From Prodigiosinella aquatilis (lineage in GTDB: Bacteria > Pseudomonadota > Gammaproteobacteria > Enterobacterales > Enterobacteriaceae), in assembly GCA_030388725.1 (NCBI GenBank), contig CP128857.1:1178001-1242000 (forward strand): a DNA stretch of 64,000 nucleotides, read 5' to 3'. A program made the position numbers and the translations under genes. Positions 15,784 to 24,666 of the stretch are shown piece after piece. Positions within the stretch are counted from its first letter, which is position 1; every line of letters starts with the position of its first letter. The notes under the pieces were generated by a model. The model did not search any database, was not told the DNA's origin, and saw only the letters and a list, made by a program, of their open reading frames with translations.

Positions 15784-16467
15784 ATGAACATCATGGTCGA
15801 TCATAAGAAGCAATTCATATCCATTTTTAACGAAACCGCCCGCTACCATCACCGGCAGAAGGTCTTTCGCGACTTTATTACTCTCGCGGCCGCATCGATT
15901 CATAACGGTATCTGTTTTGATGACCTGCTGGAGCAGGAGTATATGGAGACTGTTCGCCAGTATGAGGCAAAAGATGCAGAACGGATGTCCATGTTACTGG
16001 AAGAAGTTGCAATGGGGCTTGCGGCTGAAAGCAGTGATTTTCTTGGTTCGCTCTACATGCAACTGGAGCTTGGTGAATCAGCACGAGGCCAATTTTTCAC
16101 ACCATTTTGCGTTTCCCGGATGATGGCTGAGATACAGTTGGGTGATATCAAAAACATACTGATAGATAAGCCCTTTGTTACTGTTTACGAGCCAGCTTGC
16201 GGTTCTGCTGGAATGCTTCTGGCTATCGCTGAGGTGATAAAGGAGAAAGGTTTTAATCCGTCCCGGCATCTCTGGGTTTCTTGTATTGATATCGATCCCG
16301 TGGCGTCAGGAATGGCTTATATTCAGTTGTCTCTGACGGGGGTTGCTGGTGAAGTGGTGACGGGAAATGCACTGAATGGTGAACGTCGCCGGGTCATGTT
16401 TACACCGGCGCATTGGCTGGGAAACTGGCCATTGCGCCTAAAAAGCTGCGCTGTACACGCTGTATAA
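15784..16467 (+). CDS. N6-adenine methylase-like protein of plasmid type
   Basis: This 227-residue protein resembles the HsdM core: GQFFTPFCVSRMM at about residues 100-112, motif I VYEPACGSAGMLLAI at about 136-150 and an acidic loop CIDIDPVASGMAYIQ at about 176-190. The catalytic NPP(Y/F) motif IV is not present, and the protein ends soon after GNALNGERRR. It therefore binds S-adenosylmethionine but may not methylate DNA. Short proteins of this type are common on IncF-like plasmids and ICEs. It closes the leader-hairpin module and is followed by a strong terminator. Confidence 0.7.
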   Translation: MNIMVDHKKQFISIFNETARYHHRQKVFRDFITLAAASIHNGICFDDLLEQEYMETVRQYEAKDAERMSMLLEEVAMGLAAESSDFLGSLYMQLELGESARGQFFTPFCVSRMMAEIQLGDIKNILIDKPFVTVYEPACGSAGMLLAIAEVIKEKGFNPSRHLWVSCIDIDPVASGMAYIQLSLTGVAGEVVTGNALNGERRRVMFTPAHWLGNWPLRLKSCAVHAV

Positions 16468-16477
16468 ACCTAAACTT

Positions 16478-16502
16478 AAGCCTCTGCATTGCAGAGGCTT
16501 TT
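16478..16502. terminator. Bidirectional intrinsic terminator
   Basis: AAGCCTCTGC (16478-16487) pairs perfectly with GCAGAGGCTT (16491-16500), followed by TT. The A/T ends serve both strands. It sits 11 bases after the methylase-like gene and faces the FxLYD pseudogene on the other strand. Confidence 0.8.
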
Positions 16503-16543
16503 AATACATTGAGTTAGCGCTAAATTTTTATGGCCAGAAGAGG

Positions 16544-16945
16544 CTAATATGCAGTTATTTCAGTGACGTTGAAACTGTCCGGTTTACCTTTAATCGTGTT
16601 GACAAACGCTTGCACCTTAACGTTTTGCCCAGGTAATAGATTTGTGGCTGAGTCAATGGTGTCGCTGACGACAGTGTCACCTTGATAAAGGTTAAATTTG
16701 ATGAACACATTTTTGATAGTAGCATCGGTGTTGTTGTGTCCTTTACCGACGATAGCAATTAATCCATTGGACGTGTTTTCAAGATGAAGTTCACTTAATG
16801 TGACTTTATTTCCACTGGCCTATTTAGCCCATTGGAAATACTTTTTTCTGTATTTTGAATGCGTTTTCTCCCTCTTTTTTGAACAATTTCTTCAGCATCA
16901 GTAATAAGGGGGGATGCCGTTCAATTGTGAATTCAGATCCAACAT
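16544..16945 (-). pseudogene. Broken FxLYD-domain protein gene
   Basis: The minus strand encodes about 90 residues of an FxLYD domain ending at TAG 16544-16546: KVTLSELHLENTSNGLIAIV, then VFIKFNLYQGDTVVSD, then LLPGQNVKVQAFVNTI. Upstream, the same frame is cut by a TAG near 16817 (YFQWAK, stop, ASGNK). Further upstream, coherent sequence (PLITDAEEIVQKRGRKR) continues in another frame, with MLDLNSQLNGIPP from ATG 16945 in a third. A nonsense mutation plus frameshifts is the simplest reading. Such domains occur in secreted or surface proteins. Confidence 0.55.
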
Positions 16946-16989
16946 TGAAAGTCTCCCACCCCGCTAATTCATGGCATTATAGTTAAAAA

Positions 16990-17535
16990 TCAGCGAATTT
17001 CTCCTTCCGCCACCGGGCCAATTTGTGTCCAGAGTTTTTTCGTCCAGTCCTCTTTTAGGTGGGACGGGTCTGCTGAGCGATAGGTTGCAGCGACCTGGCT
17101 GTTGCTCCCTTCGCGGCTGACTTCCAGTGTCAGATGGTCTGCTTTCCCCCAGATGCGGCTCATCCGGTAATAAGATCCCGGTTGAGCGCTCCAGTCAGTC
17201 CCTTCTGCCATTGCGCTAGCCACCCATCCTGAATTTCCTTTACCGCTGTTTTTTGCGGCGGTGATTTCATCGTCCGACGTGAAGCGGTAATAACGTTTCA
17301 GCCTTGCGGCGGCCGTATCGACATCAGCATGAACCGTCAGGGTTTTACTGACTTCACCCCATTCAGGTGATTTCCCGTTATTAGATAACGCTGTCGATGG
17401 TGAAAAAGAAGAACCGAACTCGCTGATTTGACGTGTTAAAGTGCCCAGATCGCTATTACTGCATCCTGTAGCACCCAGGACGATTGCCATAGCCAAAAGG
17501 ATCACAGGTACGCGGTGTTGTTTTGAGGTTGTCAT
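16990..17535 (-). CDS. Predicted lipoprotein, TraF-associated
   Basis: This 181-residue protein has a signal peptide with lipobox LGATGCSNS (Cys at about residue 25), so it should be lipidated and membrane anchored. The mature part has HADVDTAAARLKRYYRFTSD and a C-terminal strand-rich region (LTLEVSREGSNSQVAATYRS). No named domain is recognised. It lies 52 bases downstream of the TraF-like gene on the same strand, probably in one operon; ICEs often carry this pair. Confidence 0.65.
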   Translation of the reverse strand: MTTSKQHRVPVILLAMAIVLGATGCSNSDLGTLTRQISEFGSSFSPSTALSNNGKSPEWGEVSKTLTVHADVDTAAARLKRYYRFTSDDEITAAKNSGKGNSGWVASAMAEGTDWSAQPGSYYRMSRIWGKADHLTLEVSREGSNSQVAATYRSADPSHLKEDWTKKLWTQIGPVAEGEIR

Positions 17536-17587
17536 GGTATTTCTCCGTTAAGGGGAAAGGGTCATGTTGGACATGCCCCTGGCGGTA

Positions 17588-18793
17588 TCAGAAAGTGACA
17601 GAAAGCTGGGCCACGGCACCGTAGGTACGATCCGTTCCGGCCATGCCGGTCAGATCGAGGTGAACGACGTCTAACGGAGAAATACCGATGCCGGCCGTCA
17701 CGACATTGTTGCCACTGTTACGCATGTCAGCGCGGTAACCAGCACGTAGTTGCGCCCATGACCAGGCATTAAGTTCGGCACCGATGCTGGCATACTGTCT
17801 TTTTTCATCGGAGGCGAATCCACTGGCGGGCGTCATGTCAATGTCGGCCGCGAAGGTAACGAGTCCATTGCTCCACGCAGTACCGGCCGTGGCCTGAGGG
17901 CGAATGTTGAAACTGTCCTGCAGGCCATTCACTTTGCGGGTATCGACACTGCGTGCCACGAGGTTTTGTACTGCCAGTGCTACCGTCCACTCGGGAGTCA
18001 GGTCAGCAGAAAAACCAAGATCAACGTTGGCGCCGCTCTTTGAACGCTGCCAGTCACCACTGTGAAAGTCGGACGTGCTGTAGTTGTTGATGGCCACGTT
18101 GTAGTTCCAGGTATCAACACGCTGGAATTTTGGGGTGATCCCCACGGACACCGGCACCTTTCCCAGGGTAAACGGATGTGCCATGGCAATACCGTACTCA
18201 CTGATCAGTGCGGCTACACCTTCAGCCCGCGAAGTCAGGTTGTTAAGCGTGGAGTCATCAGGCTGAACAAGGCCGGTGCTGGCAGCATCGAGATACGTCA
18301 GGTCGCTGTCACTCACCACGGCGTGCGCTTTCGCCTGTCCCCAGCCTTTAATGACCAGGGCAAACGGCAGGGTGGCATTCGGTACCGCAATCACCGCACC
18401 GACACCGGCATCTGCACGACCGCTGTGACCAGAGATATCGGTCAGCGATTTTCTGAGGTCAGCGGCTGAAGAAGCGGAATGACCGGTACCGGTGGTGTTC
18501 TCCAGATTGTCCCAGGTGTGTTTGACGTTATCGAAACCGTCCTGCAGGTTATCTGGGTCACTGACCTGGGCGCCCACGGCAGGCAGGATAATGCTGATAT
18601 CATCGCTGGGGCCCGACTTTGTCAGCAGGGCGGGGTTCAGCAGCGGCGCTGCGCCGTATTTTGAGGAGGCGACGCCGGTTCCTCCCATCGCATCGTTACG
18701 GGCTTCAAACCAGGTACCGGCTGCCTGCGCCGTGGGCAGTGAAGATGCCAGACTGGCGACCATCAGGCAGCGTGTTATTAATGTGGCTTTCAT
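17588..18793 (-). CDS. TraF-like conjugal transfer protein (TraF_2 type)
   Basis: This 401-residue protein has a Sec signal peptide ending in PTAQA and a mature start AGTWFEARNDAMGGTGVASS. It then has alternating short strands like an outer-membrane-associated beta protein, and ends in Phe (TYGAVAQLSVTF). The DAMGGTGVA motif is characteristic of the TraF_2 group annotated as plasmid/ICE transfer operon proteins. These are distinct from the thioredoxin-like F-pilus TraF. The exact role in mating is not established. It is transcribed with the lipoprotein gene. Confidence 0.7.
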   Translation of the reverse strand: MKATLITRCLMVASLASSLPTAQAAGTWFEARNDAMGGTGVASSKYGAAPLLNPALLTKSGPSDDISIILPAVGAQVSDPDNLQDGFDNVKHTWDNLENTTGTGHSASSAADLRKSLTDISGHSGRADAGVGAVIAVPNATLPFALVIKGWGQAKAHAVVSDSDLTYLDAASTGLVQPDDSTLNNLTSRAEGVAALISEYGIAMAHPFTLGKVPVSVGITPKFQRVDTWNYNVAINNYSTSDFHSGDWQRSKSGANVDLGFSADLTPEWTVALAVQNLVARSVDTRKVNGLQDSFNIRPQATAGTAWSNGLVTFAADIDMTPASGFASDEKRQYASIGAELNAWSWAQLRAGYRADMRNSGNNVVTAGIGISPLDVVHLDLTGMAGTDRTYGAVAQLSVTF

Positions 18794-18937
18794 TATTGTA
18801 TTTTCCTGTGCAGTTTATGTTTTTTAGGTAAAAGAATTCCCTGATGCTGACGCACCGATTAAAATTATTTGTTTATTGAATAACGGATTAATTAATTAGT
18901 TCATGTCATCTATTTATTTTAACCACGCCGGTGTTGC

Positions 18938-19864
18938 CTATTTTTCAGAAAATCTGAGTGGCATTAATTCTTCTGTTTGCCACGCGGATAACTGTTTTGA
19001 AAAAAGTATTTTGTCCACGGCCATGATGGGCAGAACTTTTCCGGATGAGAGCAGGGATAATATGGCAGCATCGGCTACAGCGGTTGTAATAGAAGCACGC
19101 CCCTTTTTTTCCAGCACACCACAATATGAAAGAAAGTCTGAAATAAACGGCTCATGCTCACCATCAGGTATTTGCTCTCCAAAATATTCAACGGTGCGCA
19201 GCCTGATGCCATTGATCTTTTTAAATTGAATAAGACAGACACTAATCAGTGTTTCATGACTGCGCATATCGACCGGTGGTGCGAGGTCATCGCGCAATAA
19301 GATAATCTGAGGTAATGGGGCTTCTGGTATTTCAGCTATTTTATTATCAATTTGTTTAGACAGACTGTGCCAGTCCGTAATATTGCCTGAGGTTATCCCT
19401 GGTGTGGCGACTTCACCCCGAAGCCATGCCTTGTTGACGTTAAACCAGTCAGCCATCTCTGAAAGCAACGGTGCCGTCAAATAATCCATCGTCCGTTCCC
19501 GGTTTTCCAGGACACTGAGACCGATGTTCCACTGAGACAGCAGTGTAGCAACATCGGTGATCTTCAGATCATGGGCATCCATGAGTAGCTGAAAACGTTC
19601 AACAACTTGTGTTGCCCGAGCCTGGAAGGGAGACAGGGTCTCCCGGATCACGCCTTCAATCAAAACATTGATAAACTCGGAGGCTGAGATCCCCAACTTC
19701 GCCGAGACTTGCGTGACATATTCTCGGATACCTGGTTTGAACCTGACCGCCAATGGGTCCCCTGATTTTTTACTCTCCGTCGCGGCGGCGCTGAGCAGCA
19801 CGCTGAGCTTATCGTCCTGTTCAAGGACCAGGTGTGAAAGCAGTGACGTGACGTTAAGGTTCAT
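18938..19864 (-). CDS. ICE-type DNA-binding regulator (predicted)
   Basis: This 308-residue protein has a ribbon-helix-helix-like segment RFKPGIREYVTQVSAKLGIS at about residues 42-61. A helix-turn-helix-like segment LKITDVATLLSQWNIGLSVL follows at about 99-118, and a C-terminal domain without assigned function. I start at ATG 19864 because AGGGA lies six bases upstream; a longer frame to 19936 has no ribosome-binding site. A perfect palindrome 105 bases upstream may be its operator. I do not recognise a named family. Confidence 0.6.
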   Translation of the reverse strand: MNLNVTSLLSHLVLEQDDKLSVLLSAAATESKKSGDPLAVRFKPGIREYVTQVSAKLGISASEFINVLIEGVIRETLSPFQARATQVVERFQLLMDAHDLKITDVATLLSQWNIGLSVLENRERTMDYLTAPLLSEMADWFNVNKAWLRGEVATPGITSGNITDWHSLSKQIDNKIAEIPEAPLPQIILLRDDLAPPVDMRSHETLISVCLIQFKKINGIRLRTVEYFGEQIPDGEHEPFISDFLSYCGVLEKKGRASITTAVADAAILSLLSSGKVLPIMAVDKILFSKQLSAWQTEELMPLRFSEK

Positions 19865-19950
19865 GGTTTTCCCTGGTGTTGAAATAAGGCGCTGTATCGA
19901 TGGTGCGTTATTCTTTGTATTCGATGTGAATACCATAATCAGACAGATTG

Positions 19951-19989
19951 CCGTTGTATAACGGACAATTTCGATCGTTCAGATCGAAA
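19951..19989. promoter_or_regulatory. Paired palindromes, candidate operator
   Basis: TTTCGATC (19969-19976) and GATCGAAA (19982-19989) are perfect inverted repeats around GTTCA. Five bases to the left, CCGTT (19951-19955) and AACGG (19960-19964) form a second palindrome. Both lie in the upstream region of the predicted regulator ending at 19864, where an autoregulatory operator would be expected. Confidence 0.45.
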
Positions 19990-20166
19990 CGGTTTATGTA
20001 GCCAGTATGAATACATCGCCGGAGGGACATAACGGGAAATTGTTCATTCAGCATTGCAAATTAATGGGAGAGGCAGCAGATGATGGTCGTGCGCGGCGGC
20101 TTCCTCATTTTCGCAGCGGTTCCTGCAGGCCTTTTCCGTGGCTTTCATCCGTTTCCATGACAGCAG

Positions 20167-20721
20167 TTAGTGCCTTTTGTCTTTTTTGCGTATCACCAGA
20201 ACACCACAGTGCACTGAGGGGGAATACCATCGCCATTCCTTCAGGAGTGTCTCAAGCTGAAGTCCTGACCGTTCTGCACGGCCCAATGGCCTTCCCAGGA
20301 TGCGGTATTGGTAATGCTCTGGGGGAAAGTGGCGTAACAGTCTTGCTAGCCGCCGAGAGCTTAGCAGATGCGATGACAGGATAAGCGAGCGTCCAGGAGA
20401 GGCTAAGCCGGTACTGAGCGTGTGTATTAACGCATCCCAAAAATGGTTGATGTCCCTCAAACCAGGCTGGCCAACAGAGAGCCAGGGGTTGAGGTGCAGC
20501 CATACTCTGTGTCGTTTTTTCATCAACACGAAAGGGGATTTTCTGAACAACAGCATCACCCGTGATAACGGATTGAGCAGCAATGGGGAAAAATGAAGTA
20601 TGCCGAACACCACCAATGAGCCTGATGTGATGCCTCTTCCGGTGATGATTAGGGTGATGGCGGCGCAGAGCAAAAGCCAACTGGAGGCAATCGTAGCCAG
20701 CAAGAAACGGTCTGATTTCAT
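20167..20721 (-). CDS. Hypothetical membrane protein of the integrative element
   Basis: This 184-residue protein has two hydrophobic N-terminal segments (LLATIASSWLLLCAAITLII and SLVVFGILHFSPLLL). The long basic cytoplasmic part contains many Arg and His residues, ending VLVIRKKDKRH. No domain is recognised. It stands alone between the regulator and the divergent relaxase-type gene. Related uncharacterised proteins are expected near the TraI_2-integrase end of ICEs, but this is inferred from position only. Confidence 0.5.
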   Translation of the reverse strand: MKSDRFLLATIASSWLLLCAAITLIITGRGITSGSLVVFGILHFSPLLLNPLSRVMLLFRKSPFVLMKKRHRVWLHLNPWLSVGQPGLRDINHFWDALIHTLSTGLASPGRSLILSSHLLSSRRLARLLRHFPPEHYQYRILGRPLGRAERSGLQLETLLKEWRWYSPSVHCGVLVIRKKDKRH

Positions 20722-20913
20722 GCCTGTGTCTTACCTTTGAAAAAACACATTCATGCACATCCCTTTATTTTTCACCCGTTGAAATTCTTCATGCAGATCC
20801 AAAAAAAAAGATCAAGAGGTTAATGGAGATAATCAATAAACAGTTCCGGCTTGCCAGGATAACGATAAAGCATAGCGTAATGCCCCTTTACGAGTGATTG
20901 ATACGGGGCGGCA

Positions 20914-22413
20914 ATGCTAAAGTGGATTGCAGGCAAGCTACATACTCTGACAGTAGATATGTCACATCAGGTTGCTGTGGTATCAGAGAATCTGAATACC
21001 GGAGGGTGGTTTTCACCGCAAAATGCCGACGAGCTTCTGTCCACGCGGGCCAGAAAACAGGCGCTACAGCAGCTATGGGACAACAGTCCTTTCTCCCGAC
21101 AGGTATGGGACGCGTTTTGGCTGGATCCGGTCAGGCGGCTGGCGGTCAGACTACAGCAGTTGCCGGCAGCGTCCACTGGGCCTTACGCCCGTGAGGGAGG
21201 CATGCTGGATGAGGCGCTGGAAGTGGCCGTTTGCGCGGTCAGGTTGTCCCGGGGATGGATGCTGCCGCCGGGGGCACCCCCGGAAGAACAGGCTGCACAG
21301 AGTGCTGCCTGGTGCACCGCCATTTTCTGGGCAGCATTGCTGCATGATCTGGGCAGCCTGGAGCAGATGGCTGCTTTTCATGAGGATGGTCGCCGGTGGT
21401 ATCCGGGGGTCGAGGTGCCTGATGCGCCCTGGCGGGTGAGATTTTGTGATCAGACAACGAATTCAGTGGTCCGGGCTGCCACATCGGCTTATCGCTTGCT
21501 ACCCTGTGAAGGCTTGCGCTGGGTGGCACGCTGGCCGCAACTGATGGACGCGTTGCTGGTTTACCTGTCGGGCGATAAGTCTGCTGCTGCTATCCTTCAT
21601 GTCGCCGTGAGTGAGGCCCGCGAAAAATGTGGGCTGTTTGCTCAACACACCTCTCTCCTGTCTTCGGTCAACTCTGCAGCAGAAAATCCTGAGTCTTTAC
21701 GCCAGAGTGCACTTCAGGCGTCTGCCGAACATCCCACCGATGAATTCGTTATCAGCCCCATTGTTTCTGCCAAGAATAATGATAATGACTCTCAGTCGCC
21801 GAATGGCGTACCTGTCTCTCTCCCCGGGTCGGAACTGGTCTCTGCCATCAGTCAATCCGAGCCAGTTGATGAGGCCGTATCGGGGACAGATACGCCATTG
21901 GAGGGAGGGACGCCGGGGGAATTATTGACGTTGTTGGATAAAATGACCGGCGCTGAACCCACGGATATCTCTGGCTCTGCTTCCTCCGAGAGTCTCTCCC
22001 CTGCGGAGGCTCTGCTTCAGCCAATCTCTGACGAGACATTCACCTCGGGAGAGCGTTTCTGGAACTGGCTGATTGATTCCACAGAGGAGGGAACATTAAG
22101 CGTTAATGCGCAGGACAGCCTGCTTCATATTATGGCGCAGTATGTTTTCATTCAAACGCCTGATTGTTTTTACCGTTACCTGGCAACGCGGAATAATGCT
22201 GAAGCAGATAAAAATGAGGTTCAAAAAACCTTTGAAGCCCTGAACAGGCATTATTCAAGGAATGGCAAGGGGATTTATATCTACAGAAAATATGAGAACG
22301 ATGGTAGAGAAGGGCGTTTTACAAAAATGTCAGGTTATATGATCCCGGTAGCGCAGGTTTTCAAGAAAGGTGTGGTGCTTTCTGATAGCCCATGGTTGGC
22401 ACCTAATAAATAA
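20914..22413 (+). CDS. TraI_2-domain (MobH-like) relaxase-type protein
   Basis: This 499-residue protein has a TraI_2 N-terminal domain with GGMLDEALEVAVCAVRLSRG at about residues 95-114 and the HD motif ALLHDLG at about 141-147. A Ser/Pro/Glu-rich linker spans about 240-370. The C-terminal TraI_2_C-type domain runs from FWNWLIDSTEEGTLSVNAQD to IYRKYENDGREGRFTKMSGY. MobH proteins of this kind nick ICE DNA at oriT. The His usually found in the GGLLDH segment is Glu here, so activity is uncertain. A tyrosine recombinase follows 40 bases downstream, a common pairing at ICE ends. Confidence 0.75.
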   Translation: MLKWIAGKLHTLTVDMSHQVAVVSENLNTGGWFSPQNADELLSTRARKQALQQLWDNSPFSRQVWDAFWLDPVRRLAVRLQQLPAASTGPYAREGGMLDEALEVAVCAVRLSRGWMLPPGAPPEEQAAQSAAWCTAIFWAALLHDLGSLEQMAAFHEDGRRWYPGVEVPDAPWRVRFCDQTTNSVVRAATSAYRLLPCEGLRWVARWPQLMDALLVYLSGDKSAAAILHVAVSEAREKCGLFAQHTSLLSSVNSAAENPESLRQSALQASAEHPTDEFVISPIVSAKNNDNDSQSPNGVPVSLPGSELVSAISQSEPVDEAVSGTDTPLEGGTPGELLTLLDKMTGAEPTDISGSASSESLSPAEALLQPISDETFTSGERFWNWLIDSTEEGTLSVNAQDSLLHIMAQYVFIQTPDCFYRYLATRNNAEADKNEVQKTFEALNRHYSRNGKGIYIYRKYENDGREGRFTKMSGYMIPVAQVFKKGVVLSDSPWLAPNK

Positions 22414-22453
22414 GTATTAATGACATCTTTAATTGAATAATACGGAGAGTGAA

Positions 22454-23416
22454 ATGGATTTGATTAATTATGACGATATATTGCAGGATTATTTTTTCAG
22501 TAAGGTATTAAGGCCGGCTACCGAGTTGAGTTATCGAAAGGTTGTTAATTCATTCCGGCGCTATACAGAAGATAAAGTTTTACCTGGTCAGGTCAACAGA
22601 CTGACCGTGCTGAATTGGCGCCGGTATATATTAAATGAACAGTGTCTCTCATCCATAACATGGAATAACAAAGTCGCGCATATGCGGGCGATTTATAATC
22701 ATGTATTACAGCAACAAATCATTCCCCTGAAAGACAACCCTTTTAATGGCGTTGTTGTCAGACCCGATATTAAGCGTAAAAAAACGCTCACTGAGTCAGA
22801 GATCAAGAAAATCTATTTACTGCTGGAGGCCAGGGAAAAAGAGGAGGGCCTTGGCATTACTGAGAAAATACGCTCTGCACTGCGGCCTGCGTGGTATTGG
22901 CTTAGCGTAGTAGATACGCTTCGCTATACGGGGATGCGACAAAATCAGCTGCTCAATATTCGTCTGGAAGATGTTCAACTCGAGGAAGGGTGGATAAATT
23001 TACGATCAGAAGCGTCTAAAAATCACCGAGAGCACCGGGTTCCAATCACCCGATTACTGCGGCCCAGACTAGAACGACTGATTATGGTTGCCACAGAACG
23101 CGGCGCAACACACAGTGATATGTTGTTTAACGCAAGCCGGTTTGATGGACGAAAAAACATGCTAACTGACGTTATGGCTTATCAACCGCTGCGTGCTTTC
23201 TTCCGTCGGCTCTCGAAGGAGTGTCAGTGCACCATCACCCCGCACCGGTTCCGGCATACCATTGCTACCGATATGATGAAATCACCCGATCGTAACCTGA
23301 AAGTGGTTCAGACACTCCTTGGACATTCAAGTGTTGCGGTCACACTGGAGTATGTCGAAGGAAATATGGACAGTTTACGGTTGGCATTGGACGAGGTATT
23401 TGACAGACAGGGATAA
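22454..23416 (+). CDS. Tyrosine recombinase / integrase
   Basis: This 320-residue protein has a SAM-like N-terminal domain (ATELSYRKVVNSFRRYTEDK) and a catalytic domain with Arg in RYTGMRQNQLL (about residue 161), Lys region HREHRVPITR, HRFRHTIATDM (about 263) and LGHSSVAVTLEYVEGN with the Tyr nucleophile (about 299). All catalytic residues are present. I start at ATG 22454, with GGAG six bases upstream. It follows the TraI_2 gene and is distinct from the P4-type integrase at 35.7-36.9 kb. Its own att site is not identified. Confidence 0.85.
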   Translation: MDLINYDDILQDYFFSKVLRPATELSYRKVVNSFRRYTEDKVLPGQVNRLTVLNWRRYILNEQCLSSITWNNKVAHMRAIYNHVLQQQIIPLKDNPFNGVVVRPDIKRKKTLTESEIKKIYLLLEAREKEEGLGITEKIRSALRPAWYWLSVVDTLRYTGMRQNQLLNIRLEDVQLEEGWINLRSEASKNHREHRVPITRLLRPRLERLIMVATERGATHSDMLFNASRFDGRKNMLTDVMAYQPLRAFFRRLSKECQCTITPHRFRHTIATDMMKSPDRNLKVVQTLLGHSSVAVTLEYVEGNMDSLRLALDEVFDRQG

Positions 23417-23526
23417 TACCAGGTCAGATCCAGGTGACTGAAAGCAAAAAATGGCGCTTTCCTTTACAGAAGATTGACACTACCGGTAGGAAACTGTAAG
23501 AATTCTCATCGGAAGGACGAGAGAAA

Positions 23527-23556
23527 GCTAGAAAGTGTTTACAGACACTCTCTAGC
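23527..23556 (+). terminator. Hairpin after the tyrosine recombinase
   Basis: GCTAGAAAGTGT (23527-23538) pairs with ACACTCTCTAGC (23545-23556) with a single A-C mismatch and a six-base loop, followed by TTCTT. It lies 110 bases after the recombinase stop codon and is the likely transcription end of the left accessory segment. Confidence 0.55.
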
Positions 23557-23675
23557 TTCTTAGTCCCGAGTGTTCAACAATCGATGCGATAAGCATATTT
23601 ATCACATGAAGTCGATTCGGGTACTTATGTCATGCCCGTTAAGGATCTCATCCCTTAACGAACAGGCTCTGAAGA

Positions 23676-23694
23676 TGGTGCCGGACTCGGAATC
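23676..23694. other. Distal attachment-site-like copy of the tRNA-Phe 3' end
   Basis: TGGTGCCGGACTCGGAATC matches the minus-strand image of the tRNA-Phe 3' end at 37073-37092 except for one missing C in the CCC run. It is in the same orientation as at the tRNA and about 13.4 kb away, as expected for the far att of an island integrated by the integrase next to the tRNA. The match stops after AATC. The 23417-23949 interval otherwise holds only the upstream hairpin and the boxes at 23753-23771. Confidence 0.6.
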
Positions 23695-23752
23695 ATACTC
23701 ACGATTAACTTACTGTTGGTTATTGGTTTTATTGAAACATCGTCCAAACAGC

Positions 23753-23771
23753 GCCCCCACTAAAGCCCCCA
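23753..23771. other. Candidate integrase arm-type sites, left end
   Basis: GCCCCCA occurs at 23753-23759 and 23765-23771, start-to-start spacing 12. The same pair with the same spacing and orientation lies beside the P4-type integrase at 36942-36960, and the sequence between the boxes is similar (CTAA versus ATTAA type). Arm-type integrase sites at both ends would mark the island boundaries. Confidence 0.5.
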
Positions 23772-23949
23772 TAAAAAATCGCTTTTTTTTTGCGATGGTT
23801 GTCATGAAAAGCTGCCTGCGCGATTTATCACGTCGCACGCCTTCACATCAGAAAGTTTAAAAAGTCTCCTCACTGTCGCGCCACAATAGACAAAATCACC
23901 AATAAATAAACTTAAACAACAACGAACACCTGAACTCAATAAGAGACCG

Positions 23950-24666
23950 TCAATATTCCCATGCTTCAAACGCCAGCGGCATCATATTTAGCAAGTCCCG
24001 CCGCTCACGCCAGTTAGGGATAAACCGGTCCATATGCAGACGAAAACGCTCGTTATGATGACGCTCCAGAAGATGAACCAGTTCATGCACCAGAATATAC
24101 TCCAAACATTCCGGCGGCTTCTTGACCAGTTCCAGATTGAGCCAGATCCGTTTTGTTGTGGTATTACAGGTGCCCCAAAAGGTTTTCATCTTTTTGATGC
24201 CCCAGAATGTCGGGGAAACGCTGGTTCTTGTCTGCCATTCGGGCAGTAATTTGGCAACCTGCTGTTTCAGTTCATGTCGATAAAACTCGTTTAATACCAG
24301 CATTTTATTGTCATTGCTGGTTCCCGGCTGGACATAAAGCTGGAGTTTATTATTTCCCGCAATTTTCACCTCATGACGTCCCTGACGCTCGATCACAAAC
24401 AAGCGATATTTACGACCCCAAAGATAGTGGCATTCTCCGCTGACCATCTCCCGCTCGGACTGGCGTGGCTGTCTGGCGAAATCCTGCTGTTGTTTTCGGA
24501 TCCAGCGAAAGCGGGATGCGACCGCCATTCGTATCGCCGTTTCTGTCATGTGTTCCGGGGCTGAAACGCGGACTTTGCCGTCAGGCGGCAGGACGCTGAT
24601 ATGCAAGTTCTTAATCGCTTTACGATTGATCTGTAAGCGCAGCGTGCCTATCTGCATGACCTGCAT
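23950..24666 (-). CDS. YgjP-like (DUF45/M48-type) metallopeptidase linked to type I RM
   Basis: This 238-residue protein has the YgjP/SprT-like zinc motif VHELVHLLERHHNERF at about residues 195-210, where HELVH provides the active-site Glu and two ligands. WGTCNTTTKRIWLNLELVKK lies upstream of it and an N-terminal strand-rich domain precedes both. Genes of this type are frequently the last gene of type I restriction loci. Here it overlaps the hsdR stop by one base. Its role in restriction is not known; no signal peptide suggests cytoplasmic action. Confidence 0.8.
   Translation of the reverse strand: MQVMQIGTLRLQINRKAIKNLHISVLPPDGKVRVSAPEHMTETAIRMAVASRFRWIRKQQQDFARQPRQSEREMVSGECHYLWGRKYRLFVIERQGRHEVKIAGNNKLQLYVQPGTSNDNKMLVLNEFYRHELKQQVAKLLPEWQTRTSVSPTFWGIKKMKTFWGTCNTTTKRIWLNLELVKKPPECLEYILVHELVHLLERHHNERFRLHMDRFIPNWRERRDLLNMMPLAFEAWEY

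Noticed and set aside
23570..23860. Open frame of 96 codons on the plus strand after the tyrosine recombinase
   Set aside because: It reads through the tRNA-like att copy and the GCCCCCA boxes, has no ribosome-binding site and no domain; the DNA features explain it better.
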